Positions 24,500 to 33,674 of a DNA stretch of 64,000 bases are shown here, in pieces. The position numbers were made by a program, and so were the translations under genes. The notes under the pieces are model-generated. The model had not been told where the DNA came from. It made no database searches and saw nothing but the letters and a program-made list of their open reading frames with translations. Positions within the stretch are counted from its first letter, which is position 1. The number at the start of each line of letters is the position of its first letter. Source of the DNA: Streptomyces avermitilis MA-4680 = NBRC 14893 (GTDB lineage Bacteria > Actinomycetota > Actinomycetes > Streptomycetales > Streptomycetaceae); NCBI RefSeq assembly GCF_000009765.2, contig NC_003155.5, positions 4,650,001 through 4,714,000 on the forward strand. The letters are read 5' to 3'.

Positions 24500-27166
24500 T
24501 CAGCTCACTCGGGTGAACTTCGCTCCGTAGCCCGGTTCAGCGAGGTCGGACTGGAGCGCGACCGGGATCGTCACCGCGTGGCTCGAACCGTCGCCGACCG
24601 TCAGCTCGCCGACGACCTTGCCCGCCTTCGCCTCGTGCGGAACCGTCGTGTCGCCCGCACCGATCGAGATCTTCGTCTTCAGGCCCGGCCAGCCGACCGC
24701 CGTCATGTTCTCGGTGGCGACGACCGGGGTCCGGCCGCCGAGCTGGTCGTCCACGTACCCGACGACCTGCCCCTTCTTCACCACCGGCGCGGAGATCAGG
24801 CCCTGCTGGACCTTGTCGATCAGCTTCTGGCTGTTGGTGAGCGCCAGCTGGAGGCTGTCCCAGACCCGGCCGGTGCCGGCGTCCTGGTTCAGCACCGCGC
24901 CGTAGATCGTCCGCACCTTGCCGTTCACGGTCTTGGTCGCCGCCCACACGAGGTTGCCGCCCGCGGGCGTCGACGAACCGGTCTTCAGGCCGATCACGCC
25001 GACCTGCTTCACCAGCAGGTCGTTGTTGTTGTAGATCGTTCCCTTGAGGCCGGGGATGTCCGCCTTGGCCATGCCGACGATGCTGCGGAACACCTCTTTC
25101 TGCATGACCGCCTTCGCCAGCTTCAGCTGGTCGGTGGCCGTGCTCACCGTGGTCTTCTCCAGACCGCTCGGGTCGGTGTACGTGGAGTTCGTCATGCCGA
25201 GCTTCTTCGCGGCGGCGTTCATCTTGCCGACGAAGGTCTCGCTGTCGGAGTCCCAACGGGCCAGCAGTCGTGCCGCGTTGTTCCCGGACGGGATCATCAG
25301 CATCTGGAGCATCTGCCGCTCGGTGAACTTCTGGCCCTTGGTCATGGCCGCCGTCGACTCGTCCTCGTTCTTGGACTCGTCCTCGGCCTGCTGGTCGACG
25401 GTGATCTTGTCGCCGGCCGCGGTCCCCTTGAGCGGGTGCTCCTCGAGGATGACGTACGCCGTCATGATCTTGGCGACGCTCGCGATCGGCTTGGGCGCCT
25501 GCTTGCCCGCCGTGCCGACGGTGCCGACGCCCTCGACCTCGACGGCGGACTGCCCCTGACCCGGCCAGGGCAGGTCGAGCTTGCCGCCCTCGAAGGTGTA
25601 CGTCTCGTCGGCGGTCAGCCCCAGGGTGGGGGTGGGCAACGGACGTACGGCCTGTGCGACCGCAAACACGACGACCAGCAGGATGAGCAGCGGGGTCCAG
25701 ATCTTGACCCGCCGGACCATCGTGCGCACCGGGGTCTGCGGGGGCGGCGGAGTGTTCGTCAGCTCGGCCAGCAGGTCCAGCGGGGGCTTCGGCGGCAGCG
25801 GCTGCTGCGTGGTGCGCTCGGGACCGACCTGCGGGATCGCGGCGGTCGCCTCGGCGGGCGACGGGGCCGGCTTGGGGGCGGTGATGCCCGCGGCGCCCGT
25901 GGCGGTGGCACCGGAGGCGGCCGCTCCCGGGGCGGGGGTGGCCTTCGGCTTCGCCGACCCGGGCTCGTCCAGCGGCTTGAGGGCGACGAATTTGCTGGTG
26001 CGCTCGGCGGGGGTCTCGGCGGCGGACTTGCCCGAGGGCTTGTCGGCCGGCTTGTCCGTGGACTTGCCCGAGGGCTTGTCGGCGGACTTGGCGGTGGCCG
26101 GCTTGCCCGACGGCTTTTCAGTGGCCTTGTCCGCGCCCGACTTGTCGCCGGCGGGCTTGGTGGAGCCCAGCTTCAGCATGGTCGTGGGCTGGTCCACCGC
26201 CGGCCGCCGTACGGCCTTGAAGATGGCGGTGGGCTGGTCGACGGGGGACTGCTCCTCGACAGCGTCCTCCGCGGACGCGCCGCCCTCGGCCTTCCCGGAC
26301 GCGTCGCTCCCGGCCTTATCGGAGGCGCCGCTCCCGACCTTCGCGGACGCGCCGCTCCCGGCCTTCTCGGACGCCTTCTCGGACGCGTCGCTCCCGGCCT
26401 TGGCAGTCGCCGCCGCGGCCTTCTCCGCGGCCTTGTCGGCCTTCCCGCGCGCTTCCGCGGCGTCGGGCTCCCCCTTGGGCTCGCCGTCCGCCTTCTCCGC
26501 CGCGGACTTCTCCGCCGCGGACTTCTCCGCCGCGGGCTTCTCCGCCTCGGGCTTCTCCTCGGGCTTCTCCTCAGGCTCGTCGGCGGCCTCCTCTGAGGCT
26601 CCCTCAGCCGCGGATTCGCCCTGAAGCTCATCCCCAGGCTCGTCCCCAGGCTCGTCCCCAGGCTCGTCCCCAGGCTCGTCCCCAGGCTCGACGTCGGCCT
26701 CCTCGGAGGCCTCCTCGCCCTTGGCGCCGCCCTTGTCGCCACCCTCGTCGTCGGCCCCGCGCACCCAGGCCGCCACCGCCGCCCGCAGCCGGGCGTCGCC
26801 CTTCCCGCCGATCCCCTCGGTCTCACCGGTGTCCGCGGCGTCCGCGGCGTCCGCGGCGTCCGCGGTCTCAACGGTCCCGGCGGTCTCCGAGGACGCCGAC
26901 GTCGTCGAGGCACCCTCGGAGGCACCACCCGTACCCGCAGGCGCCGTCGCGGCGACCTCCGCCTCCTTCAGCGCCCGCGTCGAGAACACCGCCGTCGCCT
27001 GGTCGACCCGGACCGTCTCCCGGGCCACCGCCAGGCGGGGGTCACCGGAAACCTTCGCCGCGCTCACCGGTGGCTGCGTCGGCCCCGGGACCGCCGCGGG
27101 GCTCCCCGACGTCGGTTCTGCCGACGACTCATGCTGCTTCGACCTGTCGGGGGACTCGCCCGCCAC
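24500..27166 (-). CDS. D-alanyl-D-alanine carboxypeptidase with long disordered cytoplasmic region
   Basis: This 888-residue protein is a peptidase S11 (low-molecular-mass penicillin-binding) enzyme that trims peptidoglycan stem peptides outside the cell. The catalytic triad motifs are SVAK (Ser563, Lys566), SGN (Ser627) and KTG (Lys728). A membrane helix near 490-507 anchors it, leaving about 480 N-terminal residues in the cytoplasm, far longer than usual. That part is rich in Ala, Glu and Lys repeats and contains three copies of VDQ-x-T (residues 54, 309, 324). GTG at 27166 was chosen because GGAGGAGG lies upstream; ATG at 27181 is an alternative. It lies 174 bases upstream of the membrane protein gene. 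Confidence 0.92.
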   Translation of the reverse strand: MAGESPDRSKQHESSAEPTSGSPAAVPGPTQPPVSAAKVSGDPRLAVARETVRVDQATAVFSTRALKEAEVAATAPAGTGGASEGASTTSASSETAGTVETADAADAADAADTGETEGIGGKGDARLRAAVAAWVRGADDEGGDKGGAKGEEASEEADVEPGDEPGDEPGDEPGDEPGDELQGESAAEGASEEAADEPEEKPEEKPEAEKPAAEKSAAEKSAAEKADGEPKGEPDAAEARGKADKAAEKAAAATAKAGSDASEKASEKAGSGASAKVGSGASDKAGSDASGKAEGGASAEDAVEEQSPVDQPTAIFKAVRRPAVDQPTTMLKLGSTKPAGDKSGADKATEKPSGKPATAKSADKPSGKSTDKPADKPSGKSAAETPAERTSKFVALKPLDEPGSAKPKATPAPGAAASGATATGAAGITAPKPAPSPAEATAAIPQVGPERTTQQPLPPKPPLDLLAELTNTPPPPQTPVRTMVRRVKIWTPLLILLVVVFAVAQAVRPLPTPTLGLTADETYTFEGGKLDLPWPGQGQSAVEVEGVGTVGTAGKQAPKPIASVAKIMTAYVILEEHPLKGTAAGDKITVDQQAEDESKNEDESTAAMTKGQKFTERQMLQMLMIPSGNNAARLLARWDSDSETFVGKMNAAAKKLGMTNSTYTDPSGLEKTTVSTATDQLKLAKAVMQKEVFRSIVGMAKADIPGLKGTIYNNNDLLVKQVGVIGLKTGSSTPAGGNLVWAATKTVNGKVRTIYGAVLNQDAGTGRVWDSLQLALTNSQKLIDKVQQGLISAPVVKKGQVVGYVDDQLGGRTPVVATENMTAVGWPGLKTKISIGAGDTTVPHEAKAGKVVGELTVGDGSSHAVTIPVALQSDLAEPGYGAKFTRVS
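26627..26686. repeat. Five 12-bp coding repeats
   Basis: CTCGTCCCCAGG is repeated in tandem five times (first copy CTCATCCCCAGG). It encodes the GDEP repeat in the disordered part of the carboxypeptidase. Confidence 0.9.
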
Positions 27167-27404
27167 CGATGCCTCCTCCATGCGCCGCACGCCCACGAGC
27201 GCGCCTGACCGAACCGTGAATCCTCGCCCGGACACCGCATTACACCGCTGTCCGAACCATGTACCAGTGTCCTGTGTGCGGGCTTAACCCCTGCGGTAGA
27301 CGAGAACGACATATCTACCGGTTCCACCACGAACCGGTCACGCGCTCTCGACAGACCAATGTGAGAGGGGTCACCCTGTCATTCATCCACGCGGGGAGGC
27401 ATGG

Positions 27405-28160
27405 ATGGGCAGGAGCCGCAGAACAATTCCGGAGGAGCTTCTGCTGCTGGCGTTGGACCCGACCACGGGTACCACCGCACAGCCGCAGTCGCTCGACCTC
27501 GGTCTGGCCGGAGCACAGCTAGTGGAGCTGGCGCTGGCCGGACGGATAGCCCCAGACGGGGATCGTATCGCCGTGGTGGCGCCACGGCCGACAGGAGATC
27601 CAACACTGGACTGTGCGTTGGAACTGCTTCGCCGACGCGGAGCACCCGTACGCGCGGTGAACTGGATTGGCGGACCCCGGCTGGGGTTGCGCCAGACCTA
27701 TCTCTCGCATCTGGAGAGGTGCGGCATGGTGCATGCCGTGGCCGGCCAGATGTGCGGGGTGCTGCCGACGACTCGCTACCAGGCGACGGACACGGCGATC
27801 AGCCGGGAGATCAAGGCCCGGCTGGACAACGCGATCCGCACCGGCGTCCCGCCGGACCCGCGGACCGCGGCGCTCGCCGCGCTGGCCCATGCGGTCGGTC
27901 TCGGCAAGCACCTGTATCCGGGCAATGAGGGACGCTCGTCCCGCTCCCGGCTACGGGACCTGATCAGGCATGACCCCATGGGCGGCCTGGTGGCCCACGC
28001 GGTCATGGACGTTCAGAACGGTGTGGCCGCTCAGCCACGCCGCAGCCCGGCACCGGCCGGCCGCCAGGCCGCCCCCGGAGCCAGGCCCGCACCGGAACCC
28101 GCCAGGGGAATGCCGATGCAACCGCGCCACGGATCCATGGCGCGCGCCGTGGCCCACTGA
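27405..28160 (+). CDS. GOLPH3/VPS74 (GPP34) family protein
   Basis: This 251-residue protein matches the GPP34 fold: IPEELLLLALDPTTG at the start, then GLAGAQLVELALAGRIA, and DAIRTGV-like helices through TAALAALAHAVGLGKHLYP. The eukaryotic relatives bind phosphatidylinositol-4-phosphate; actinobacterial members are widespread with no settled role. Residues after 205 are a Pro/Ala/Arg-rich tail. Two overlapping ATG codons exist; ATG at 27405 is in frame with the family, with GGGGAGG five bases upstream. It is divergent from the carboxypeptidase gene. Confidence 0.88.
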   Translation: MGRSRRTIPEELLLLALDPTTGTTAQPQSLDLGLAGAQLVELALAGRIAPDGDRIAVVAPRPTGDPTLDCALELLRRRGAPVRAVNWIGGPRLGLRQTYLSHLERCGMVHAVAGQMCGVLPTTRYQATDTAISREIKARLDNAIRTGVPPDPRTAALAALAHAVGLGKHLYPGNEGRSSRSRLRDLIRHDPMGGLVAHAVMDVQNGVAAQPRRSPAPAGRQAAPGARPAPEPARGMPMQPRHGSMARAVAH

Positions 28161-28589
28161 GCCGCAGTCCCACGGCATCGCACCACCAGCAGCACCCGCA
28201 CCACCAGCAGTACCAGCACCGCCAGTACCGCCAGTACCTCAGTGCCGCACCGCAGTCCCCAAGACCCGGTTCGGGAGCCGCTGGTCCGCGCGGGGCGATG
28301 AGGCCGTACGTCCGGACGACGACACGGCTCCATCGCCCCGCGCGGCCGCATACGCACCCCGCACGCCGTGCGCGCCCCGTACGCGACACACCCGCCGTAC
28401 GGGCCATACGCACGGCGCACACCACGCACGCCATACATGCCGCATATCCCCGATATAACGGCTTGATCTCCGAACTGGCGTGTACGCAGCGCATATCCGC
28501 CGTTTCCCAGCGGTAGAAAGCACCTTGGTGGCAGTCTGCTCAACAGCAGATACGCAAAGTAGAGGCCCGCAGCCGGAGGTGCACGTCCC
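28161..28589. other. Intergenic region with CAC/CAG-rich repeats and a palindrome
   Basis: The first 100 bases carry imperfect CAC-CAG and CAGTACC repeats directly after the GOLPH3 stop, followed by many gtacgg/ccgtac elements. A TCTGCT-CAAC-AGCAGA palindrome at 28535-28550 lies about 40 bases before the XRE regulator start and could be its own operator. I see no gene. Confidence 0.5.
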
Positions 28590-29447
28590 GTGGCGTCCAA
28601 TGTCGATCCCACCGTCCGGCGACGCCGACTGGGTCAGGAACTGCGCCGGCTCCGTGAACTCAAGGGCATGACGGCCGAAGAGGTCGCCGAGCGGCTGCTG
28701 GTCTCCCAGTCGAAGATCAGCCGGCTGGAGAACGGACGGCGCAGTATCAGCCAGCGCGACGTCCGCGATCTGTGCGGAGTCTACGAGGTCGAGGACCACC
28801 GGATCGTCGATTCGCTGATGCAGATGGCCAAGGACTCGCGCCAGCAGGGCTGGTGGCACTCCTTCGGCGACATCCCGTACAGCGTGTACATCGGCCTGGA
28901 GACCGACGCGGCGTCCCTGCGCGTCTACGACCCCCAGGTCGTCCCCGGTCTGCTCCAGACCCGCCCCTACGCGGAGGCGCTCATCGCGGGCGCGCTGCCG
29001 GAGACGGCCCCGGGCGACATCGACAAGCGCGTCCAGGTGCGCCTGCGCAGGCAGGAACGAATCTCCGCACCGGACAACCCCCTGCGCCTGTGGACCGTCC
29101 TCGACGAGGCCGCGCTGCGCCGGGTCGTCGGCAACCGGTCGCTGATGCGCGAGCAGTTGGAGCATCTCGTCGAGCAGTCGCAGCTGCCGCACGTCACGGT
29201 GCAGGTCATCCCGTTCGATATGGGCGCGCACCCCGGGCTGAACGGGCAGTACGCGATCCTGGAGTTCCCCGACGCGGCCGATTCGAGCGTCGTCTACATC
29301 GAGGGCGTCACCAGCGATCTGTACCTGGAGAAAGCGGCCGACGTCCAGAAGTACAGCGTCATGTACGAGCACTTGCGGGCGCAGGCCCTGAACGTGGAGC
29401 AATCCCGTCAGTTCATCGCGGACATCGCGAAAGAGTACGCCCGCTGA
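28590..29447 (+). CDS. XRE/DUF5753 transcriptional regulator
   Basis: This 285-residue protein has an N-terminal XRE helix-turn-helix (RRLGQELRRLRELKGMTAEEVAERLLVS, recognition part QSKISRLENGRRSI) and the C-terminal DUF5753 domain (GLLQTRPYAEALI, then HVTVQVIPFDMGAHPGLNG). This is the large Streptomyces family related to WhiJ and AbaA-locus regulators, which act with small DUF397 partners in development and antibiotic control. The start is GTG with GGAGG ten bases upstream. A DUF397 gene lies 229 bases downstream in the same orientation and is the likely partner. Confidence 0.92.
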   Translation: MASNVDPTVRRRRLGQELRRLRELKGMTAEEVAERLLVSQSKISRLENGRRSISQRDVRDLCGVYEVEDHRIVDSLMQMAKDSRQQGWWHSFGDIPYSVYIGLETDAASLRVYDPQVVPGLLQTRPYAEALIAGALPETAPGDIDKRVQVRLRRQERISAPDNPLRLWTVLDEAALRRVVGNRSLMREQLEHLVEQSQLPHVTVQVIPFDMGAHPGLNGQYAILEFPDAADSSVVYIEGVTSDLYLEKAADVQKYSVMYEHLRAQALNVEQSRQFIADIAKEYAR

Positions 29448-29676
29448 GGGGCCGGGGAGCGTAAGCGCGGCACCGTACACCTTCACCGGGTTCCGGCGGA
29501 AGACCTCAACGGAATATGCCATCCGGTCGAGTGAATAGTCGCTCCGCACGCCGATGTTGGCGAGTAGCGTCGATCACGCCATCAAGCAACAACGTTGGCG
29601 CAAACCGCGCCGTGGGTTCGGAGACGAACGCGCTGTGCGGTGACAGCAACACTACGACTGCTAAAGCGGAGCGAAC

Positions 29677-29886
29677 ATGGCAATTCAGCAAGGCGCCACG
29701 GACACCTGGACCAAGTCCTCGTACTCCACGGGAAATGGCGCGTGCGTCGAGGTCAAGTCCCCGGTCGTCGCGGCGATGGCCGTACGGGACTCCAAGGTCC
29801 CGGCCGGCCCCACGCTGGCCTTCCCCGCCGACTCGTGGAACGCCTTCGTGGTCGAGGTGAGCCGGGGAGCCTTCGACCTCGGCTGA
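29677..29886 (+). CDS. DUF397 family small protein
   Basis: This 69-residue protein has the DUF397 pattern: TWTKSSYSTGNGACVEV, then VAVRDSK-like AMAVRDSKVP, then LAFPADSWNAFV. Members are small partners, apparently antagonists, of XRE/DUF5753 regulators. The ATG has a GGAGCG site upstream. Its regulator is the XRE gene just before it. A separate promoter is possible in the AT-richer gap between them. A T-tailed terminator follows about 70 bases after the stop. Confidence 0.93.
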   Translation: MAIQQGATDTWTKSSYSTGNGACVEVKSPVVAAMAVRDSKVPAGPTLAFPADSWNAFVVEVSRGAFDLG

Positions 29887-29959
29887 TGCACCACCGTCAC
29901 CCACCGCACCACCCCGTGCGCCGACCGAACCACCCAACTGAACACGCACCACCGACAGA

Positions 29960-30009
29960 GCCCTCTCGACTGGCCCGCCGTCCCGGCCGAGGGGGCCCTC
30001 CCCTTTTTT
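29960..30009 (+). terminator. Rho-independent terminator with T6
   Basis: GCCCTCTCG pairs with CGAGGGGGC (one G-U pair) and TTTTTT follows at 30004-30009. It ends the DUF397 transcript. This is the only terminator in the window that I see with a true T-run. Confidence 0.8.
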
Positions 30010-30103
30010 CAGAGCTCGGTTCGCCTCCGGGGCGCAAAGGCCTGTGGTGAGAGGGCGATCGTGCTCGCCCCTTCGGCTCACTCGCTGCGGAGCGCGCCCC
30101 GGA

Positions 30104-30958
30104 TCAGCGCAGCCGGTCCACGTACGTGTCCGTCCCCGGGACCGTCGGTATGAACGGCGCCACCAATTCGACTCTCCCCAGGCCGGCTTCGTGCACATCC
30201 GTGTCCAGCCCGGTGAAGTACGCCTCCCAGCACTCCCGTGGATCCGCCTCCAGGAACCACAGCAGCGTCAGCCGGGTGTCCACGCCCTCGACCTGCTTCA
30301 CATACGTCATACGGTCGCCGGGCAGCGGTGTCGGGCGGAACACCGTCACCATCGCGGACGGAGAGCCCGCGAGGCGCCCGGGCAGGTGACGCGAGCGCAG
30401 CCACTCCAGCAGCTCGGCACGCCCGGCCGGCCCGTCGGCATCGACGACCTCCACCACAAGGCCCGCGTACGGGTGGTCGAGCGCGTGGAAGTCGCGGGGC
30501 CCCACGGCCCCGTCCCGGTACACGGTCGCCTCGTGGTCCTGGAACGCGGTGAAGACGTGCGTACGGTCCTGATACACCCGCCTGTCGCGATTGAGCCGCT
30601 TGTTGATGCCCACCGTCCACTTCATGTGGTCGTCGTAGCGGCCGTCGGTGACCCAGTACGTGGAGAGGTAGCAGCCCGCCGAGACGGGCTGGGCGACCGC
30701 CGACTTCTCCGGGTAGCGCAGCAGCTGGAGGTCGCGGGTGGCCACCCAGCGGCGCCCGGCGTACATCCAGGGCATCGCCATCGCGCCGGCGTAGTAGTGG
30801 TCGTCCTCGTACCAGCGGTTGTACGCGTACTCGTGCCCCGGATGCGGCTCGACCATGGTGATCAGGGCATGGCCCGGGCGGACGCCGTACGGACCCACGG
30901 CCGCCAACTCCGCGTACACCTCACTACGGGTGTCCTCACCACGGGTGTCCTCGCTCAT
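30104..30958 (-). CDS. Conserved protein with EthD-like pattern, unknown function
   Basis: This 284-residue protein seems to contain two ferredoxin-like halves. The first has GHALITMVEPHPG and YNRWYEDDHYYAGAM, resembling the dimeric alpha/beta-barrel (EthD or monooxygenase-like) signature of a short hydrophobic strand followed by a Trp-Tyr-acidic-acidic-His turn. The second includes TRLTLLWFLEADPRECWEAYF. No signal peptide or cofactor motif is clear. It is divergent from an SDR gene, with a CTGACG-type palindrome between them, so it probably belongs to the catabolic regulon. GGGGAGC precedes the ATG. The fold suggestion is pattern-based. Confidence 0.65.
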   Translation of the reverse strand: MSEDTRGEDTRSEVYAELAAVGPYGVRPGHALITMVEPHPGHEYAYNRWYEDDHYYAGAMAMPWMYAGRRWVATRDLQLLRYPEKSAVAQPVSAGCYLSTYWVTDGRYDDHMKWTVGINKRLNRDRRVYQDRTHVFTAFQDHEATVYRDGAVGPRDFHALDHPYAGLVVEVVDADGPAGRAELLEWLRSRHLPGRLAGSPSAMVTVFRPTPLPGDRMTYVKQVEGVDTRLTLLWFLEADPRECWEAYFTGLDTDVHEAGLGRVELVAPFIPTVPGTDTYVDRLR

Positions 30959-30994
30959 GTCGCTCCCCTTCCTTCCTCCGCCGGTCGCCCATAC

Positions 30995-31011
30995 TCTGAC
31001 GCTCCGTCAGA
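30995..31011. promoter_or_regulatory. CTGACG-N3-CGTCAG operator, site 1
   Basis: TCTGACG-CTC-CGTCAGA has perfect 7-bp arms and lies in the 89-base divergent promoter between the EthD-like gene and the SDR gene. It is the same palindrome as at 51693, 51756, 54750 and 60148-60189. The geometry fits a TetR-family repressor site. Confidence 0.75.
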
Positions 31012-31047
31012 CAATGCGCCAGGGCTGGGAAGCCGGGGAGGCCTGCG

Positions 31048-31833
31048 ATGTCACTGCTTCAGGGCAAGACCGTCGTCGTCTCGGGGGTCGGCGCCGGGCT
31101 CGGCCACCAGGTCGCGGCGGCCGTGGTGCGCGACGGCGGCAACGCCGTGCTCGGGGCGCGCACGGAGACGAACCTCGCCAAAGCCGCGGCCGCCTGCGAC
31201 CCGGACGGCGCGCACACGGCGTACCGGGCCACCGACATCACCGACGAGGGCCAGTGCGACGCCCTCGCGGCACTGGCCCGGGAGCGGTTCGGGCGGATCG
31301 ACGCCGTGGTCCATGTGGCCGCCTGGGACAGCTACTTCGGCGGCCTGGAGGACGCGGACTTCACCACCTGGCAGTCGGTGATCGACGTGAACCTGCTCGG
31401 CACGCTGCGGATGACCCGCGCCTGCCTGCCATCGCTGAAGCCGTGCGGCGGCTCGGTCGTCATCATCGGCACACAGTCGTCGGTGGCCGCACCGTCGCAG
31501 GTCCGGCAGGCCGCGTACGCGGCGTCGAAGGGCGCGCTGACGAGCGCGATGTACTCCCTGGCGCGCGAGCTGGGCCCGTACCGGATCCGCGTGAACACGG
31601 TCCTGCCGGGCTGGATGTGGGGCCCGCCGGTGGAGGCGTACGTCCAGTTCACGGCGCACACGGAGGGCGTACCGGAGGCGGAGGTGCGGCAGCGGCTCGC
31701 CGACCGGATGGCGCTTCCCGACCTGGCGACCGACGGCGACGTGGCGGACGCCGCCGTCTTCCTGGCCTCCGACCGGGCGCGGGCCATCACCGGACAGTCC
31801 CTGCTCGTGAACGCGGGGGAGCTGATGCGGTAG
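31048..31833 (+). CDS. Short-chain dehydrogenase/reductase
   Basis: This 261-residue NAD(P)-dependent oxidoreductase of the classical SDR family has the nucleotide loop VSGVGAGLGHQVA, the HVAAWDS segment after strand 4, and the catalytic YxxxK as YAASK (Tyr157, Lys161), with the C-terminal GQSLLVNAGE. It likely oxidises a secondary alcohol or reduces a ketone in the catabolic pathway. The ATG has GGGGAGG upstream. It shares a divergent promoter and palindromic operator with the EthD-like gene. The substrate is not evident. Confidence 0.93.
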   Translation: MSLLQGKTVVVSGVGAGLGHQVAAAVVRDGGNAVLGARTETNLAKAAAACDPDGAHTAYRATDITDEGQCDALAALARERFGRIDAVVHVAAWDSYFGGLEDADFTTWQSVIDVNLLGTLRMTRACLPSLKPCGGSVVIIGTQSSVAAPSQVRQAAYAASKGALTSAMYSLARELGPYRIRVNTVLPGWMWGPPVEAYVQFTAHTEGVPEAEVRQRLADRMALPDLATDGDVADAAVFLASDRARAITGQSLLVNAGELMR

Positions 31834-32065
31834 CCGGGATCCGACGGAACGCGCCGTTCACCCCACTTCATTCGTTCATGTAGCTGAACCAAGGTCAGCA
31901 AGCAGAACGATTTTGCCCCCTCTTGACCATCCGGTCGCTTGTCGCCGCCCTGCCCGCGAACTCACGATGAGCGGGCACTTCGCGGCCTTCCTCGCCCCTA
32001 CCCCGCTCAGGCGAAGTGCCAGCCAGCTGAGCGGAGTTCACAAGGCGGACCCTGGAAGGGGGCAC

Positions 32066-33634
32066 ATGAACGGTCTCGACTGGGCCGTCCTGGTCGCGTA
32101 CTTCGGTGTGATGACCGCGATCGGCGTCTGGTCCCACAAGCGTGTGGACGACGTGAGCGACTTCTTCACCGCGGGCGGCAAGATGCCCTGGTGGCTGTCG
32201 GGCATCTCCCACCACATGTCGGGCTACAGCGCGGTGATGTTCACCGGATACGCGGGCATCGCGTACACGTACGGCGTCACGTCCTACGTCACCTGGGCGC
32301 TGCCCATCGCCATCGGCGTCGCGATCGGCGCCAAGGCGTTCGCGCCACGGCTCAACCGGCTGCGGTCACGGCTGCACGTCGCCTCGCCGCTGGAGTATCT
32401 GAAGGACCGCTACAACGTGCCCACGCAGCAGGCGCTGGCCTGGTCCGGCATCCTGCTGAAGATCGTGGACGTCGGCGCGAAGTGGGCGGCCATCGCGACC
32501 CTGCTCAGCGTCTTCACCGGCGTCACGCTCACCCAGGGCATCCTCATCACCGGCGGCATCACCGCCGTGTACTGCACGATCGGCGGCCTGTGGGCGGACG
32601 CGCTGACCGAACTCGGCCAGTTCGTCATCCAGTTGCTGGCCGGACTCGCCATGCTGATCATCGCCCTGAACAAGATCTCCGACCAGGGCGGCCTCTCCAA
32701 GGCGCTGGACTCGCCCAAGCTGGACGGTCACGCGAACGGCTTCGCCGGCCCGTACCTCACGGTCTTCTTCATCGCGTACCTGTTCATCAAGCTGTTCGAG
32801 TACAACGGCGGCATGTGGAACCAGGCCCAGCGCTACATGGCGACGGGCAGCGCCAAGCAGGCCACGCGGTCGGCGTTCCTGTCGGCGGGACTGTGGTTCG
32901 TCTGGCCCCTCGTCCTCTTCATCCCCATGTGGCTGTCGCCGCTGCTGGTCACCGCCAAGAAGCCGGACGGGTCCGACGCGTACGGCCTGATGACCGAACA
33001 GCTGCTCCCCCACGGTCTGTTGGGACTGGTCGTCGTCGGGTTCTTCTCGCACACGATGGCCATGTGCTCCTCCGACGCGAACGCGATCGCCGCGGTCTTC
33101 ACCCGGGACATCGTGCCGGTGCTGAACAAGGCGGCGCGGGCGTGGGACACCCGGACGGGCCTGATGGCCGGGCGGGTGACGACGGTCGCGTTCCTGGGCC
33201 TGTCGATGGCGGTGGCGACACAGGTCAACTCCCCCACGTTCAAGGACATCATCACCGTGGTGATCAAGTGGGTGGCCGGTCTGATGGGCCCGATCGCGAT
33301 CCCGTTCATCCTGGGCCTGCTGCGGCCGTTCCGTAAGTCGGGCCCGACGGCGGCGCTGACCAGTTGGGCGTGCGGTCTGCTCGCGTTCTTCTTCATCAAC
33401 TACAACCTGGACTTCTCCCAGCGCACGGATGTGAAGCTGGAGTACCAGGTGGCGCTGCCGATGGTGATCTCGCTGGTCCTGTACATCCTGATCGGCCTGG
33501 TGAAGCCGGAGGACACACCGGAGCGGGACGCGATCATCGAGAAGATCAACACGGACGACGACGGTTCGACGGCGGCCGCGGTGCCGGCGCAGGCGCAGAC
33601 GGACGGCACGTCCACCAGCCCGACGGGCGTGTGA
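32066..33634 (+). CDS. Sodium:solute symporter family protein
   Basis: This 522-residue protein has about thirteen hydrophobic helices with the SSS signature regions: the first helix, DFFTAGGKMPWWLSGISHHMSG, and SPLEYLKDRYN. The sequence NGGMWNQAQRYMATGSAKQA and a Ser/Asp-rich CSSDANAIAAVFTRDIV helix are also typical. It imports a solute, probably a sugar or carboxylate, with sodium. The ATG at 32066 was chosen because GGAAGGGGG lies upstream and the frame before it looks non-coding. It is convergent with an ADP-ribosylglycohydrolase-like gene. The 232 bases before it hold no other feature. Confidence 0.92.
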   Translation: MNGLDWAVLVAYFGVMTAIGVWSHKRVDDVSDFFTAGGKMPWWLSGISHHMSGYSAVMFTGYAGIAYTYGVTSYVTWALPIAIGVAIGAKAFAPRLNRLRSRLHVASPLEYLKDRYNVPTQQALAWSGILLKIVDVGAKWAAIATLLSVFTGVTLTQGILITGGITAVYCTIGGLWADALTELGQFVIQLLAGLAMLIIALNKISDQGGLSKALDSPKLDGHANGFAGPYLTVFFIAYLFIKLFEYNGGMWNQAQRYMATGSAKQATRSAFLSAGLWFVWPLVLFIPMWLSPLLVTAKKPDGSDAYGLMTEQLLPHGLLGLVVVGFFSHTMAMCSSDANAIAAVFTRDIVPVLNKAARAWDTRTGLMAGRVTTVAFLGLSMAVATQVNSPTFKDIITVVIKWVAGLMGPIAIPFILGLLRPFRKSGPTAALTSWACGLLAFFFINYNLDFSQRTDVKLEYQVALPMVISLVLYILIGLVKPEDTPERDAIIEKINTDDDGSTAAAVPAQAQTDGTSTSPTGV

Positions 33635-33674
33635 ACGGGCGCCCGTCCATCGTCCGTCCGCGGGTGCCGGCCCC

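Noticed and set aside
22529..26596. A 1355-codon open frame on the plus strand
   Set aside because: It runs antisense through the membrane protein and carboxypeptidase genes. Its composition is Arg/Gly/His-rich as expected for a GC-rich shadow frame, and it has no motifs.
28161..28300. A His/Gln-rich small gene in the CAC/CAG repeats
   Set aside because: No start with a ribosome site, and the frame drifts through the repeats; best read as non-coding.
31895..32215. A minus-strand gene before the symporter
   Set aside because: It overlaps the symporter start and lacks coding character; no ribosome site is visible.
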